This document shows positions 17,356 through 25,902 of a DNA stretch of 64,000 nt, piece by piece. A program made the translations under genes and the position numbers. The notes beneath the pieces were generated by a model. That model worked only from the letters and a program-made list of their open reading frames with translations, did not search any database and was not told the origin of the DNA. The DNA is from G963677085 sp963677085 (GTDB lineage: Bacteria; Planctomycetota; Planctomycetia; Pirellulales; Thermoguttaceae), in NCBI GenBank assembly GCA_963677085.2, contig CAXXFH010000004.1, positions 992,001 to 1,056,000 on the forward strand. The letters run 5' to 3'. The first letter of the stretch is position 1. Each line of letters opens with the position of its first letter.

Positions 17356-18570
17356 ATGAAGAGTTCGAACTCGAAGCAGCAGCGATCGGTGGGGGTGTTT
17401 TTGGAGGTTGGTCGCGCTGCCATGCGCAAAGTCGTTAGTGGCGTCATGACGTTCGCGCATCAACGCGGCAACTGGAACGTTTACCTTCCGGAGAGCCACA
17501 GCAGTTCTTCACTGGAATGCATGCTTGAGGGGCATTGGGACGGGGTAATCGTGGGGTTCGACGATCCGCACGGTCCCGATCTGCTGCGTCTGTCGGTCCC
17601 CTTGGTGGGGGTTGGTGGAGGCTATGGCTGGTTTCGTCCAGACATGCGTATTCCCTATGTGGGGACCGACAACACGGCCGTGGCACGACTGGCGGCCGAT
17701 CATCTGCTAGAACGCGGTTTTGTCCATTTCGCCTACTGCGGTTTCAGTCCCACGCCCGTCAATGGCTGTTCAAAGAAGCGGGAGCAGGCTTTTCACGAGG
17801 CGATTCTTCAGGCCGGCCACTCCTGCGTAATCCACAACGCGCCGGATACGGCCTCGGAGACCTGGGAAAGGCTGTGCGGCGAGTTGGCCGAGTGGCTCAC
17901 CAGCATGCCTCGTCCGCTGGGGCTAATGACCTGCAATGATTCGCGAGCCCTTCAGATCATGGAAGCTTGCCGGATGGCGGGGTTGCGCGTGCCGGAAGAC
18001 GTGGCGGTGGTCGGCGTCGACAACGAGGAGGCTATTTGCCCGTTCACCGATCCGCCCCTGACGAGCGTCGATCAAGGCGCGCAGCAGACGGGCTATGAAG
18101 CGGCTCTTTTGTTGGATCAATGGATGGACGGTGAGCCGGTGGCTCCAGGGAAACGCCCGGTGTCGCCCGTGGGGATTGTCGCCCGCGGTTCGACCGAAAT
18201 TCTCGCGGTAGGCGATGACGACGTGGCCACCGCTCTGCGATTCATCCGCGAACATGCTTGCGAACGGATCGGACTTGACGACGTCAGCAGGGTTATTGGC
18301 TCAACGAATGCTACCCTTCGCCGGCGGTTCAAAGCCGTCTTGGGACGCACCGTCCACGACGAAATCCAGCGCGTTCGCCTGGAACGGGCCAAACGCCTCT
18401 TGGTCTCCACCGACTGGACCTTCCGGCAGATCGCCAAGCAGGCCGGATTCTGCTCGGCGCAGCACATGAGCACGCGAATTCGTCAGGCCACCGGCCATAC
18501 GCCACTCCAGTATCGCCAACGATATGCCACGCCGGCTTCGCATCCAGTGGGCGGTTGCCCGGCGTGGTGA
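17356..18570 (+). CDS. XylR-type AraC family transcriptional regulator
   Basis: The 404-aa regulator combines a LacI/periplasmic-binding-like sensor (about residues 10-285) with a C-terminal AraC helix-turn-helix pair (about 300-395). The sensor shows GVIVGFDD, the dimer-type GTDNTAVARLAADHLLERGF and VVGVDNEEAICPFTDPPLTSVDQ. The DNA-binding part ends WTFRQIAKQAGFCSAQHMSTRIRQATGHTPLQYR. This layout is that of XylR, which binds sugars directly. It is immediately upstream of the secreted oxidoreductases and surface genes at 18.8-29.3 kb on the same strand, so it probably controls them in response to a sugar. No operator is evident by eye. Confidence 0.93.
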   Translation: MKSSNSKQQRSVGVFLEVGRAAMRKVVSGVMTFAHQRGNWNVYLPESHSSSSLECMLEGHWDGVIVGFDDPHGPDLLRLSVPLVGVGGGYGWFRPDMRIPYVGTDNTAVARLAADHLLERGFVHFAYCGFSPTPVNGCSKKREQAFHEAILQAGHSCVIHNAPDTASETWERLCGELAEWLTSMPRPLGLMTCNDSRALQIMEACRMAGLRVPEDVAVVGVDNEEAICPFTDPPLTSVDQGAQQTGYEAALLLDQWMDGEPVAPGKRPVSPVGIVARGSTEILAVGDDDVATALRFIREHACERIGLDDVSRVIGSTNATLRRRFKAVLGRTVHDEIQRVRLERAKRLLVSTDWTFRQIAKQAGFCSAQHMSTRIRQATGHTPLQYRQRYATPASHPVGGCPAW

Positions 18571-18689
18571 GGATGATTCCCGCCCTGGGAACACCTTTTC
18601 TTGCGAAAAATTCCCGCCTGAGAGCAGAATCCAGGGCATTCCTGCTTCCGGCGCTCTTTTTGTGCAAAAGTTTGCAGCAATTTTTTACG

Positions 18690-18719
18690 TTGGCGCGCCG
18701 GCAACGGGCAACTTATATT
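18690..18719 (+). promoter_or_regulatory. Possible promoter of oxidoreductase gene set
   Basis: TTGGCG (18690-18695), 18-nt spacer, TATATT (18714-18719), about 110 bp before the start at 18828. The match is only fair. Confidence 0.35.
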
Positions 18720-18827
18720 GCGAGAAGGCGAAGTGGGCGTCGTCCGCAAGCGAATCCTGGCGATCGCCGGCTGCCTTGAGAGTTGAACCCGATGAACGTA
18801 CCGCTTTCCTCCAAAGGACCGGCTTCC

Positions 18828-20198
18828 ATGTCCGACATCAATAGACGTCAGTTCCTCGAACGTTCCCGAACAACTACGCTCGGCTTCGCCGCCGGAGCAA
18901 CGATTCTTGCCAACGCGCGATCTGTCCGCTCGTCTCCGGCCAATGAACGGCTCGTGTTGGGGATGATCGGCGTCGGCGGAGGACGGGGCCACTCGCTGGC
19001 CATGGGATTTCTGGATCGCGGCGATTGCGAGATCGGCTACGTATGCGACGTGAACCGCGCGTTGCACGAGCCGCGGGCGGAGGAATATGCCTCGCGTCAA
19101 GGGGGTAAACGTCCCAAGTGCTTGCAGGACTTCCGCGAGATGCTCGACGATGCGTCGGTCGATGCCACCGTAATCGCCACACCGCCGCACTGGCACGCAC
19201 TGGCGACGATTCTCTGCTGCCAAGCCGGCAAGGACGTCTATTGCGAAAAACCCCAGAGCCACAACTGCTGGGAAGGCCGCCAGGCGATCGAGGCCGCTCG
19301 AAAGTTCGACCGCATTGTCCAGATCGGCACGCAAAACCGCAGTGCCCCATACAACTGGGCCGCCAAACGCTATCTCGAAGAAGGCAAGCTAGGCCGCATC
19401 CACCTCTGCCGCGTGTTCGAGCAATCGTACGAACCCGACTTCCATTGGGGTCCCAACACGGCTCCGCCCGACACCTTGGACTGGGAGATGTGGAACGGCC
19501 CTGCCCCGGCGCGCGAGTACAACAAGGCGATCCACACGAGATGGCGCCAGCTCTGGGACTTCGGGGGCGGCCAGATGGCCTACCAGGGAATCCACCAGAT
19601 CGATCTGGCCCGATGGCTCTGCGGCGTCGACTATCCGACGAGCGTTTATTGCACGGGCAGACGTTTTGGCGCGCCGGGAGACGCGGAGACGCCCGACACG
19701 CAGTTGGCCGTCTTCGACTTCCCCGAAATGGTGATGACCTACGAGCAGACGCTCTATACACCCTACATGCTTCGCAACGACCCCGGTATCCGCAACGGCG
19801 ACATGTTCCCCTATTGGCCGCAGAATGCCACGCGGATCGAACTCTATGGCGAAAAGGGTGTGATGTTCATGGGCCGGATGGGCGGCGGTTGGCAGGTTTT
19901 CGTCCGGACGAAGAATCGTCAGCCGGTCGTCAAGGACGAAATGTACGGCCGCTTCCCCGACCCGGACCACAAAGCGAATTTCGTCCAGGCGGTCAAGAGT
20001 CGCAAGCGGCCCAACGCCGACATCGAAGAGGGCCATCGCAGCATGCTCTTGGTCCACTACGCCAACATCAGCAGCCGACTCGGCGGACGGAAGCTGCAAA
20101 TCGACCCGACGACCGAGCAAATCCTTGATAATCCCGAAGCCATGGGACTCTTCAAGCGAGAGTATCGCAAACCGTGGGTGGTCGAGGAGGTGGTGTAG
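18828..20198 (+). CDS. Secreted Gfo/Idh/MocA family oxidoreductase
   Basis: The product is 456 aa from ATG 18828 (AAAGGA ten bases upstream). The Tat signal is NRRQFLERS, followed by a hydrophobic stretch. The nucleotide-binding start MIGVGGGRGHS and the catalytic-region VYCEKPQSHN identify the family; QGIHQIDLARWLCG lies in the substrate domain. It differs from the other paralogs in having Cys rather than Val/Ala before EKP. It is the first gene after the XylR-type regulator and is followed by a second oxidoreductase 155 bp on. It probably acts on a periplasmic sugar or sugar acid; substrate unknown. Confidence 0.93.
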   Translation: MSDINRRQFLERSRTTTLGFAAGATILANARSVRSSPANERLVLGMIGVGGGRGHSLAMGFLDRGDCEIGYVCDVNRALHEPRAEEYASRQGGKRPKCLQDFREMLDDASVDATVIATPPHWHALATILCCQAGKDVYCEKPQSHNCWEGRQAIEAARKFDRIVQIGTQNRSAPYNWAAKRYLEEGKLGRIHLCRVFEQSYEPDFHWGPNTAPPDTLDWEMWNGPAPAREYNKAIHTRWRQLWDFGGGQMAYQGIHQIDLARWLCGVDYPTSVYCTGRRFGAPGDAETPDTQLAVFDFPEMVMTYEQTLYTPYMLRNDPGIRNGDMFPYWPQNATRIELYGEKGVMFMGRMGGGWQVFVRTKNRQPVVKDEMYGRFPDPDHKANFVQAVKSRKRPNADIEEGHRSMLLVHYANISSRLGGRKLQIDPTTEQILDNPEAMGLFKREYRKPWVVEEVV

Positions 20199-20353
20199 CG
20201 GTTCAGCCGCATGTTGAACAGGAAGGTGAGTGTTGTCTACAAGCTACCTTATTCTGGCGATTGCCGACTGCCGGAACTCGTTACCTGCCAGATGGGCATC
20301 GATATCCTAGGGGAGTTGATGTCATCGGCCTTCAACGCGAGGAGAATTCAACC

Positions 20354-21835
20354 GTGTCGCGTCAAACCCGTCGTACCTTCCTAAAACGCGCTGCCGCCAC
20401 CGCCGGCGTAGCCACGGCGTTCACTGTTGCGGGCACCAAGGCCTCCGGGCGTGTGCTGGGGGCCAACGATACCGTTCGCGTCGCCGTGGCGGGCATCAAC
20501 GGCCGGGGTCGTGAGCACTTCGACGCCTTCGCCCGGATGGACAAGGTCCAGGTGACCCATCTAGTCGATCCCGACAGCCGGTTGTTCGAATCCCGTGCGG
20601 CCGCGGTCAAGAAACTGGGCGGCAACACGCCGAAGTGCGTACAGGACATCCGCAAAGCACTCGAAGACCCGGAACTCGACGCCGTCTCCATTGCCACCTG
20701 CGACCACTGGCACGCGCCAATCACCGTCTGGGCCTGCCAGGCGGGTAAGGATGTATACGTCGAGAAACCGTGCAGCTGCACCATCTTCGAGGGCCAGCAG
20801 AGCATTGCGGCAGCGCGAAAGTACAAACGCGTCGTGCAGCACGGCACACAGCAGCGCTCGATGGAAAAGCGGGCCGGGGACATCGCCGCGCTCCGCTCCG
20901 GCAAGTACGGCCGCTTGCTCGTGGCCAAGGGCAACTGCTTCAAGCCGCGGTGGAGCATCGGCTTCAAGCCGACGGAACAGCCGCCGGAGACGCTCGACTT
21001 CAACCTCTGGCTCGGCCCGAGGCCCAAGCAGCCCTTCAACCGCAACCTGGTCCACTACAACTGGCACTGGTTCTGGGACTTTGGCAACGGCGACATGGGC
21101 AACATGGGTGCCCACGAGCTGGACGTCGCACGCTGGGGCACCGGCCGGACGCTGCCCAAGCGAGTCTTCTCGGCCGGCTGCCGCTACACCAACGAGAAGG
21201 GGTTCCGCGATCAGGCCGAAACCCCCGATATGCTTCTGAGCGTGTTTGATTACGGCGACGTGCAGATCGTCTTCGAGACCCGCGGCCTGACCGGCAAGCA
21301 CGACGATTGGCCCCGGGATGTAGGCAACGAGTTCTACACCACCGAGGGCGTACTCCGCACCCACTACGGCACCTTCAGTTCTGACCGAACCGCCACGTTC
21401 ACGCCCAAGGCCGGCGGCAAAACGTATGACGTCGAAATCGAGCCGATTGAGGTGATCCCCGGCGGGCCGTTCGGCAGCTTCATCGAAGCCATGCGGCAGC
21501 GCAGGACCACGGACTGCAATGCCGAGATTCAGGAGGCCCATTACTCGATGGCACTCCTCCACTTGGGCAACATCTCGTACCGCCTCGGCAAAGACACCCC
21601 ATTCTCTCGGACGCCGCCGCAACTCGAAGGCAACGAAATCGCCACCGAGGGCTGGGAGAGGATCAAGGGCAACCTGCAAGGCGCGCTACACATGGACCTG
21701 GCGAAGTACAGCTACACGCTCGGCGAGCCACTGGAGTTCGACGCCGAAACCGAGCAGTTCATCGGCAACTCCCGCGCCAACGCCATGCTGACGCGCGAGT
21801 ACCGCGCACCGTTCATTATTCCAAAAGAGGTGTAA
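20354..21835 (+). CDS. Secreted Gfo/Idh/MocA family oxidoreductase, paralog A
   Basis: GTG 20354 follows GAGGAGAA. The 493-aa protein has a clear Tat signal (TRRTFLKRAA), the nucleotide-binding VAVAGINGRGREHF and the signature VYVEKPCSC. The C-terminal half has HYNWHWFWDFGNGDMGNMGAHELDVARW. It is the close paralog of the minus-strand gene at 32169-33677; similarity extends into the leader (GGAGAATTCAACC) upstream of both GTG starts. Likely role: dehydrogenation or isomerisation of a sugar in the periplasm. The next gene is a LamG PEP-CTERM protein after 186 bp. Confidence 0.94.
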   Translation: MSRQTRRTFLKRAAATAGVATAFTVAGTKASGRVLGANDTVRVAVAGINGRGREHFDAFARMDKVQVTHLVDPDSRLFESRAAAVKKLGGNTPKCVQDIRKALEDPELDAVSIATCDHWHAPITVWACQAGKDVYVEKPCSCTIFEGQQSIAAARKYKRVVQHGTQQRSMEKRAGDIAALRSGKYGRLLVAKGNCFKPRWSIGFKPTEQPPETLDFNLWLGPRPKQPFNRNLVHYNWHWFWDFGNGDMGNMGAHELDVARWGTGRTLPKRVFSAGCRYTNEKGFRDQAETPDMLLSVFDYGDVQIVFETRGLTGKHDDWPRDVGNEFYTTEGVLRTHYGTFSSDRTATFTPKAGGKTYDVEIEPIEVIPGGPFGSFIEAMRQRRTTDCNAEIQEAHYSMALLHLGNISYRLGKDTPFSRTPPQLEGNEIATEGWERIKGNLQGALHMDLAKYSYTLGEPLEFDAETEQFIGNSRANAMLTREYRAPFIIPKEV

Positions 21836-22021
21836 GAAGACACTCCTCTCCCCAGAGGGAGAGGGGGCCACTGAAAAACAACAGCGGCAAGTCCGCGATT
21901 CCATAAACGAACCGTAGGAGAAGGAGTGCATTCCGTTTTTTGTTGAGGCTGGAGACGGGCGATAGGACAACCGTCCACGGATCTCGTATTCCACTCAAAT
22001 GTCCCGCGCTGGAGAACCACG

Positions 22022-23032
22022 ATGAAATCGTCTTGCATGTTTGTATGCGTGTTGGCATTGGCGATGGGTTTCAGTTCCGCGGCCGACGCCGGCCTGTTGA
22101 GTTTGTACACGTTCGACGACACCGCCAATAACGCGGTCAGCGGCGCGCCGAACGGCACGCTCGCCGGCGATGCAGGGCATACGACCGGCAAGGTCGGCAC
22201 CAAGGCCCTTTTGCTCGACGGCAACGGCGACTACGTGGATTTGGGCACCAGCGGCATTCCGGTAGGAAGCCAAATGGCAAACGGAAGCATCGCGTTTTGG
22301 CTCAATTCGTCGTCGACGACAGAGTATCAAACCATTTTGAACGGCGCCCACGGCAGCAGCGGGACCTATTTCGTGGCCGGATTGAGCGGTCCCTATTCAA
22401 GCGTTGGACAAATCACCCTTTATGTTCGTTCTTCTGCATACAACACATTTCATGCTTATGGGGGCAGCAATCTGAACGATGGCGTTTGGCATCAGGTCGT
22501 ACTCTCCTGGAATGCGGTCGGCGGCAGCGGCGTGAGCGATCTGGCAATGTACGTGGATGGCGACGCTGCGACCACTACGATCGCGACCCAAACGATTACA
22601 GCTTCGGATACGTTCTCCAATTGGGATAATCCGGTGCGAATCGGGGCCACGGGAAGGAGTACGGTGACGGGTAATTTGTTCGACGGCGCCCTGGACGACG
22701 TGGGCGTTTGGAGCGATCAGCTCGACGCCACGGAGGCGAAATCGCTCTACAGCCTGGCCGCCAACACGGTGCTCAACTACAACGCCAAGGACGCCCAGAC
22801 GCTGTTCGACATCTATGCCGGCGGCGCCGGAACCACGGGCATGACCAGCGACGGCGAGACATGGCAATACGTGACCGGACTGACGGGCACGCCAGGCACG
22901 GTGGTCAACAACGACACGTTGATCCTCGGCGTCGGCGTCGGCGTGCAGATCGTCCCAGAGCCTTCCGCCGCAATTATTCTGATCACCGGCATCGTCGGGC
23001 TTCTGGCCTACGCCTGGCGGAAAAGGAAGTGA
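22022..23032 (+). CDS. LamG-domain PEP-CTERM surface protein
   Basis: The 336-aa protein has a signal peptide (1-24), a concanavalin/LamG-like domain (about 25-240) and a C-terminal PEP-CTERM tail. The domain starts LLSLYTFDDTANNAV and contains DGNGDYVDLG and FDGALDDVGVWSDQLDATE. The tail reads VPEP, then a hydrophobic helix, then WRKRK. Exosortase-type enzymes recognise such tails and fix the protein at the cell surface. LamG domains commonly bind sugars. The neighbours are secreted sugar oxidoreductases and a DUF1559 pilin-like protein, matching two other clusters in the window. Confidence 0.93.
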   Translation: MKSSCMFVCVLALAMGFSSAADAGLLSLYTFDDTANNAVSGAPNGTLAGDAGHTTGKVGTKALLLDGNGDYVDLGTSGIPVGSQMANGSIAFWLNSSSTTEYQTILNGAHGSSGTYFVAGLSGPYSSVGQITLYVRSSAYNTFHAYGGSNLNDGVWHQVVLSWNAVGGSGVSDLAMYVDGDAATTTIATQTITASDTFSNWDNPVRIGATGRSTVTGNLFDGALDDVGVWSDQLDATEAKSLYSLAANTVLNYNAKDAQTLFDIYAGGAGTTGMTSDGETWQYVTGLTGTPGTVVNNDTLILGVGVGVQIVPEPSAAIILITGIVGLLAYAWRKRK

Positions 23033-23037
23033 GCGAT

Positions 23038-23071
23038 GTAGGGTGGACTCGTTGCGCTCGGCCCACCCTAC
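23038..23071. repeat. REP-like hairpin
   Basis: GTAGGGTGG (23038-23046) and CCACCCTAC (23063-23071) form a perfect 9-bp stem directly after the PEP-CTERM gene. Similar ends (GTAGGG/CCCTAC) to the RAYT-linked REP arms suggest a related family. Confidence 0.75.
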
Positions 23072-23146
23072 AGCCTGTTGCAGTTGAAGTTTAACATCAC
23101 CGATTTGAAAAGAAAATCGGTTGCTACTCATCCCCCTGGCAACATC

Positions 23147-24067
23147 ATGTCCACACGACAGCAAATCACCGGGCGACGCCTACACGGTTTTACCTTAGTG
23201 GAGCTGCTGGTCGTCATCGCAATTATCGGGATCCTGATCGGGCTATTGCTTCCCGCCGTGCAAACGGCGCGCGAAGCGGCGCGGCGCATGCAGTGCGCCA
23301 ACAACCTGAAGCAGATGGGCCTGGCCATGCACAACTATGCCACGGTGCATAACAGTTATTTTCCGCCCGGCTCGACCGGTGTCTTCACTCACGGCCTGTT
23401 CACCTACATGCTGCCGTACTTGGAACTGCAAACGCTTTACGACCAACTCGACCTGAAGTGCGAGACCTACAACACAAACAGTGACCCCCGCAGGTTCGAC
23501 ATCGTTTCGTGCTACGTGTGCCCCTCGTGGCCCTACTCGGTCGTGCATCAAGGCTCGTTCCCGGAGGGCGCCCTGACGACCTATCAAGGCGTTTCCGGTG
23601 CCTATCCTACCGTGGAACCCCTTGAAAGCAGTCCTGTCGGCGGCGACATCCCCAAGAACGGGATCTTTGGCTGGGCCTTCGTCCGTTCGATGGCCCAAGT
23701 AAGAGACGGCCTGAGCAATACCTTGGCGATGGGGGAATTCGTGCAGATCGATTCGAAAGCGGCCTCCGCCAGCAGCGCGTGGCTGGCCGAGCCGCCGGGC
23801 AATGTTCGACCGTGGATTTTCGGCGGCAGTGGCGACGTGGGGCTTTACGCATCCAAGGTCCTGGTTCACGCGATCAATGCGAAGGTCAACCGCGGGACGG
23901 ACAATGTCCGCTTCAACCACTTGCCTATGGGTAGTTTTCATCCGGGGGGAGCGAATTTCTTGGTGGGCGACAGCAGCGTTACCTTCCTGTCGGAAGGAAT
24001 ATCGCTAGACACATACCAGAAGTTGGCCACCGTGGCCGGCGGCGAAGTGGCCGCCTTGCCCGAGTAG
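23147..24067 (+). CDS. DUF1559 pilin-like protein
   Basis: The 306-aa protein opens with a short basic leader and then GFTLVELLVVIAIIGIL, a type IV prepilin-type cleavage site (after Gly) and N-terminal helix, followed by LLPAVQTAREAARRMQC. The DUF1559 part ends with the conserved FHPGGANFLVGDSSVTFLSE. Such proteins are the abundant pseudopilin-like surface proteins of planctomycetes; prepilin peptidase and secretion genes are not in this window. ATG 23147 is chosen because the helix should start within about 20 residues. It follows a PEP-CTERM gene, as do the two other DUF1559 genes here. Confidence 0.94.
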   Translation: MSTRQQITGRRLHGFTLVELLVVIAIIGILIGLLLPAVQTAREAARRMQCANNLKQMGLAMHNYATVHNSYFPPGSTGVFTHGLFTYMLPYLELQTLYDQLDLKCETYNTNSDPRRFDIVSCYVCPSWPYSVVHQGSFPEGALTTYQGVSGAYPTVEPLESSPVGGDIPKNGIFGWAFVRSMAQVRDGLSNTLAMGEFVQIDSKAASASSAWLAEPPGNVRPWIFGGSGDVGLYASKVLVHAINAKVNRGTDNVRFNHLPMGSFHPGGANFLVGDSSVTFLSEGISLDTYQKLATVAGGEVAALPE

Positions 24068-24079
24068 TCCGAAACGAAG

Positions 24080-24661
24080 ATGAGCAAACTAAGGAACGAC
24101 GCAGAAATGACTTCCTCTTTTTCATGTCATCCAGAGCGAAGCGAAGGATCTGCCCTGAACTCAGAGAAGATTCTTCGCTTCGCTCAGAATGACAAACCGG
24201 AAGTACTTTTTGCATCGTTCCTAATGATGATCGGGGCAATCGCATCGGCTGCGGCGACGTTGCCCGGTTGCGGGAGCAACAACCGCGAGCGGGGTATTGT
24301 CACCGGCAAAGTTACATACCAGGGCGAGCCGTTGCGGTTTGGAACCGTCATCTTCGAGCCGGAGGCAGGCCAGTACGCCACCGGCATCATTCAGCCCGAC
24401 GGCACCTTCCGCATGACAACGCGCGGCGAAGGCGAGGGAGCTCCGACCGGGAAGAACAGAGTGCGGTTCGTCTGTTTTGCCAACCAAGACCCGTCGGCGA
24501 AGCCTGCCGAGTTAGAGAACGGTCCGATGCAAGGCGAAAGTCTGGTGATGGGCGCCGCGCTGATTCCGGAGAAATATTTGTCGTCGGCTACAAGCGGAAT
24601 CACTGTCGACGTGAAGCCCGGCGACAACGAACCACTGGTTTTTGAGCTGACGAATCCTTGA
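24080..24661 (+). CDS. Transthyretin-like lipoprotein with REP-extended N terminus
   Basis: This 193-aa frame ends in a carboxypeptidase-regulatory/transthyretin-like beta domain (GIVTGKVTYQGEPLRFGTVIFEPEAG near residue 72), a type very common after DUF1559 genes in planctomycetes. A hydrophobic segment (about 43-61) and LPGC (60-63) form a lipoprotein signal. The first 40 residues are unusual: codons 16-38 are the translation of a dispersed REP element (24125-24194), giving CHPERSEGS and ILRFAQND. If translation begins at ATG 24080 the signal has an overlong n-region. A start at ATG 24224 would remove the REP but leave no basic residues before the hydrophobic core. Confidence 0.75.
   Translation: MSKLRNDAEMTSSFSCHPERSEGSALNSEKILRFAQNDKPEVLFASFLMMIGAIASAAATLPGCGSNNRERGIVTGKVTYQGEPLRFGTVIFEPEAGQYATGIIQPDGTFRMTTRGEGEGAPTGKNRVRFVCFANQDPSAKPAELENGPMQGESLVMGAALIPEKYLSSATSGITVDVKPGDNEPLVFELTNP
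24125..24194. repeat. ERSEGS-type palindromic REP inside a gene
   Basis: A 70-bp element with inverted ends: TGTCAT(CC)AGAGCGAAGCGAAG at the left, and the same sequence with TCTG inverted at the right. This palindrome is widespread in bacterial genomes and recognisable from its translation HPERSEGS...LRFAQND. Here it keeps the frame of the lipoprotein gene open. Confidence 0.9.
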
Positions 24662-24708
24662 GTGATCGTTCATAGACTTCAGAAGAAATAGAACCACAGG
24701 AAAACCCC

Positions 24709-25827
24709 ATGAAAACCTTTGATCGTCGTCATCTCCTGAAAACCGCCGTTGGCGCGGGCGCGGCTGTCGCGGCTGGGCAACTGCTTCAGCCACACGCCAT
24801 CGCGGCCGATCCCCCCAAGCAGAAGATCAAGGTCGGCCAGATCGGCACCGGGCACGAACACGCCTCGGGCAAGATGGACACGTTCCGCAAGCTGAGCGAC
24901 CACTACGAGGTCGTCGGCATCGCCGAGTCGATCCCCGAGTTGCGCAAGCGGAACGAAAACAAGACGGCCTATCAGGGCCTGAAGTGGATGAGCGAAGAGG
25001 AATTGCTCGCCACCGAGGGGCTCCAGGCCGTGGCCGTGGAGGTCGATTCCGACGACGACCGCATCATGGACGTCGCCGGGCGCTGCATCGAAGCCGGGAT
25101 GCACATCCACCTCGATAAGCCCGGCGGTGAATCGTTCAGCAAGTTCAAAAAGGTCCTCGACGAGGCCGGCCGCCGCAACCTGACCGTGCAACTCGGCTAC
25201 ATGTATCGGAACCATCCGACCGTGCAGTTCTGTCGCAAGGCGGTTCAGCAGGGCTGGCTCGGCCAGGTCTTCGAGGTGGACTGTGTGATGAACAAGTTCA
25301 CCGGGGCCGGCTATCGGAAGTATCTCTCCCAGTTCCGCGGCGGCACGATGTTTATTTACGCCTGCCACATGATCGACCTCGTGGTGGGCCTGATGGGGAA
25401 GCCCGACCGCATCACGTCCTTCCCGAAGCACACGCGCACGGACGTCGATATGTGCGACAACGGGCTGGTCGTGTTCGAGTACCCGCGAACCACCGCCACC
25501 ATTCGCGTTTCGACCGTCGAGGTAGGAGGCTTCAGCCGGCGGCAGCTCGTCGTCTGCGGCGACCAGGGAACGATCGACATCCGCCCGCTGGAGAAGAAAT
25601 TCGGTGTCGAGCCGTTTGGGCTCCGGCTGGCCTTGGACCGAGCCCGCGACGGCTACAAGAAGGGCTATCAAGACGTGTCCTTCCCACCACCCCCGGGCCG
25701 CTACGACTACCACCTGATCGAACTGGCCCGAATCATCCGCGGCGAGATCGAGAACCCGTTCCCCTTGGAACACGAACTGATCGTGCAGCAGTGTTTGCTG
25801 GAGGCCTGCGGATACCCGACAAGCTAG
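24709..25827 (+). CDS. Secreted Gfo/Idh/MocA family oxidoreductase, short form
   Basis: The 372-aa protein has a Tat-type signal (DRRHLLKTAVGAG). The nucleotide-binding region is atypical, KVGQIGTGHEHASG, and HLDKPGGESF replaces the EKP signature, so the catalytic Lys is retained but preceded by Asp. The substrate half holds GYMYRNHPTVQF and GGTMFIYACHMIDLVV. It is shorter than the other paralogs by about 100 residues and lacks their C-terminal extension, representing a different subfamily. It lies 47 bp after the lipoprotein gene and 75 bp before the next oxidoreductase, so co-transcription is likely. Confidence 0.92.
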   Translation: MKTFDRRHLLKTAVGAGAAVAAGQLLQPHAIAADPPKQKIKVGQIGTGHEHASGKMDTFRKLSDHYEVVGIAESIPELRKRNENKTAYQGLKWMSEEELLATEGLQAVAVEVDSDDDRIMDVAGRCIEAGMHIHLDKPGGESFSKFKKVLDEAGRRNLTVQLGYMYRNHPTVQFCRKAVQQGWLGQVFEVDCVMNKFTGAGYRKYLSQFRGGTMFIYACHMIDLVVGLMGKPDRITSFPKHTRTDVDMCDNGLVVFEYPRTTATIRVSTVEVGGFSRRQLVVCGDQGTIDIRPLEKKFGVEPFGLRLALDRARDGYKKGYQDVSFPPPPGRYDYHLIELARIIRGEIENPFPLEHELIVQQCLLEACGYPTS

Positions 25828-25902
25828 TCTTCGTCAACACCGTGAAAACGGGCAACCCGATTTTTGCAGCACTCACCTTCCGAACCCAAAGGTTTCACCG
25901 AT

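Noticed and set aside
20561..21679. 372-codon minus-strand frame over an oxidoreductase gene
   Set aside because: Val/Ala/Arg-rich antisense shadow; the same pattern appears opposite every oxidoreductase gene in the window.
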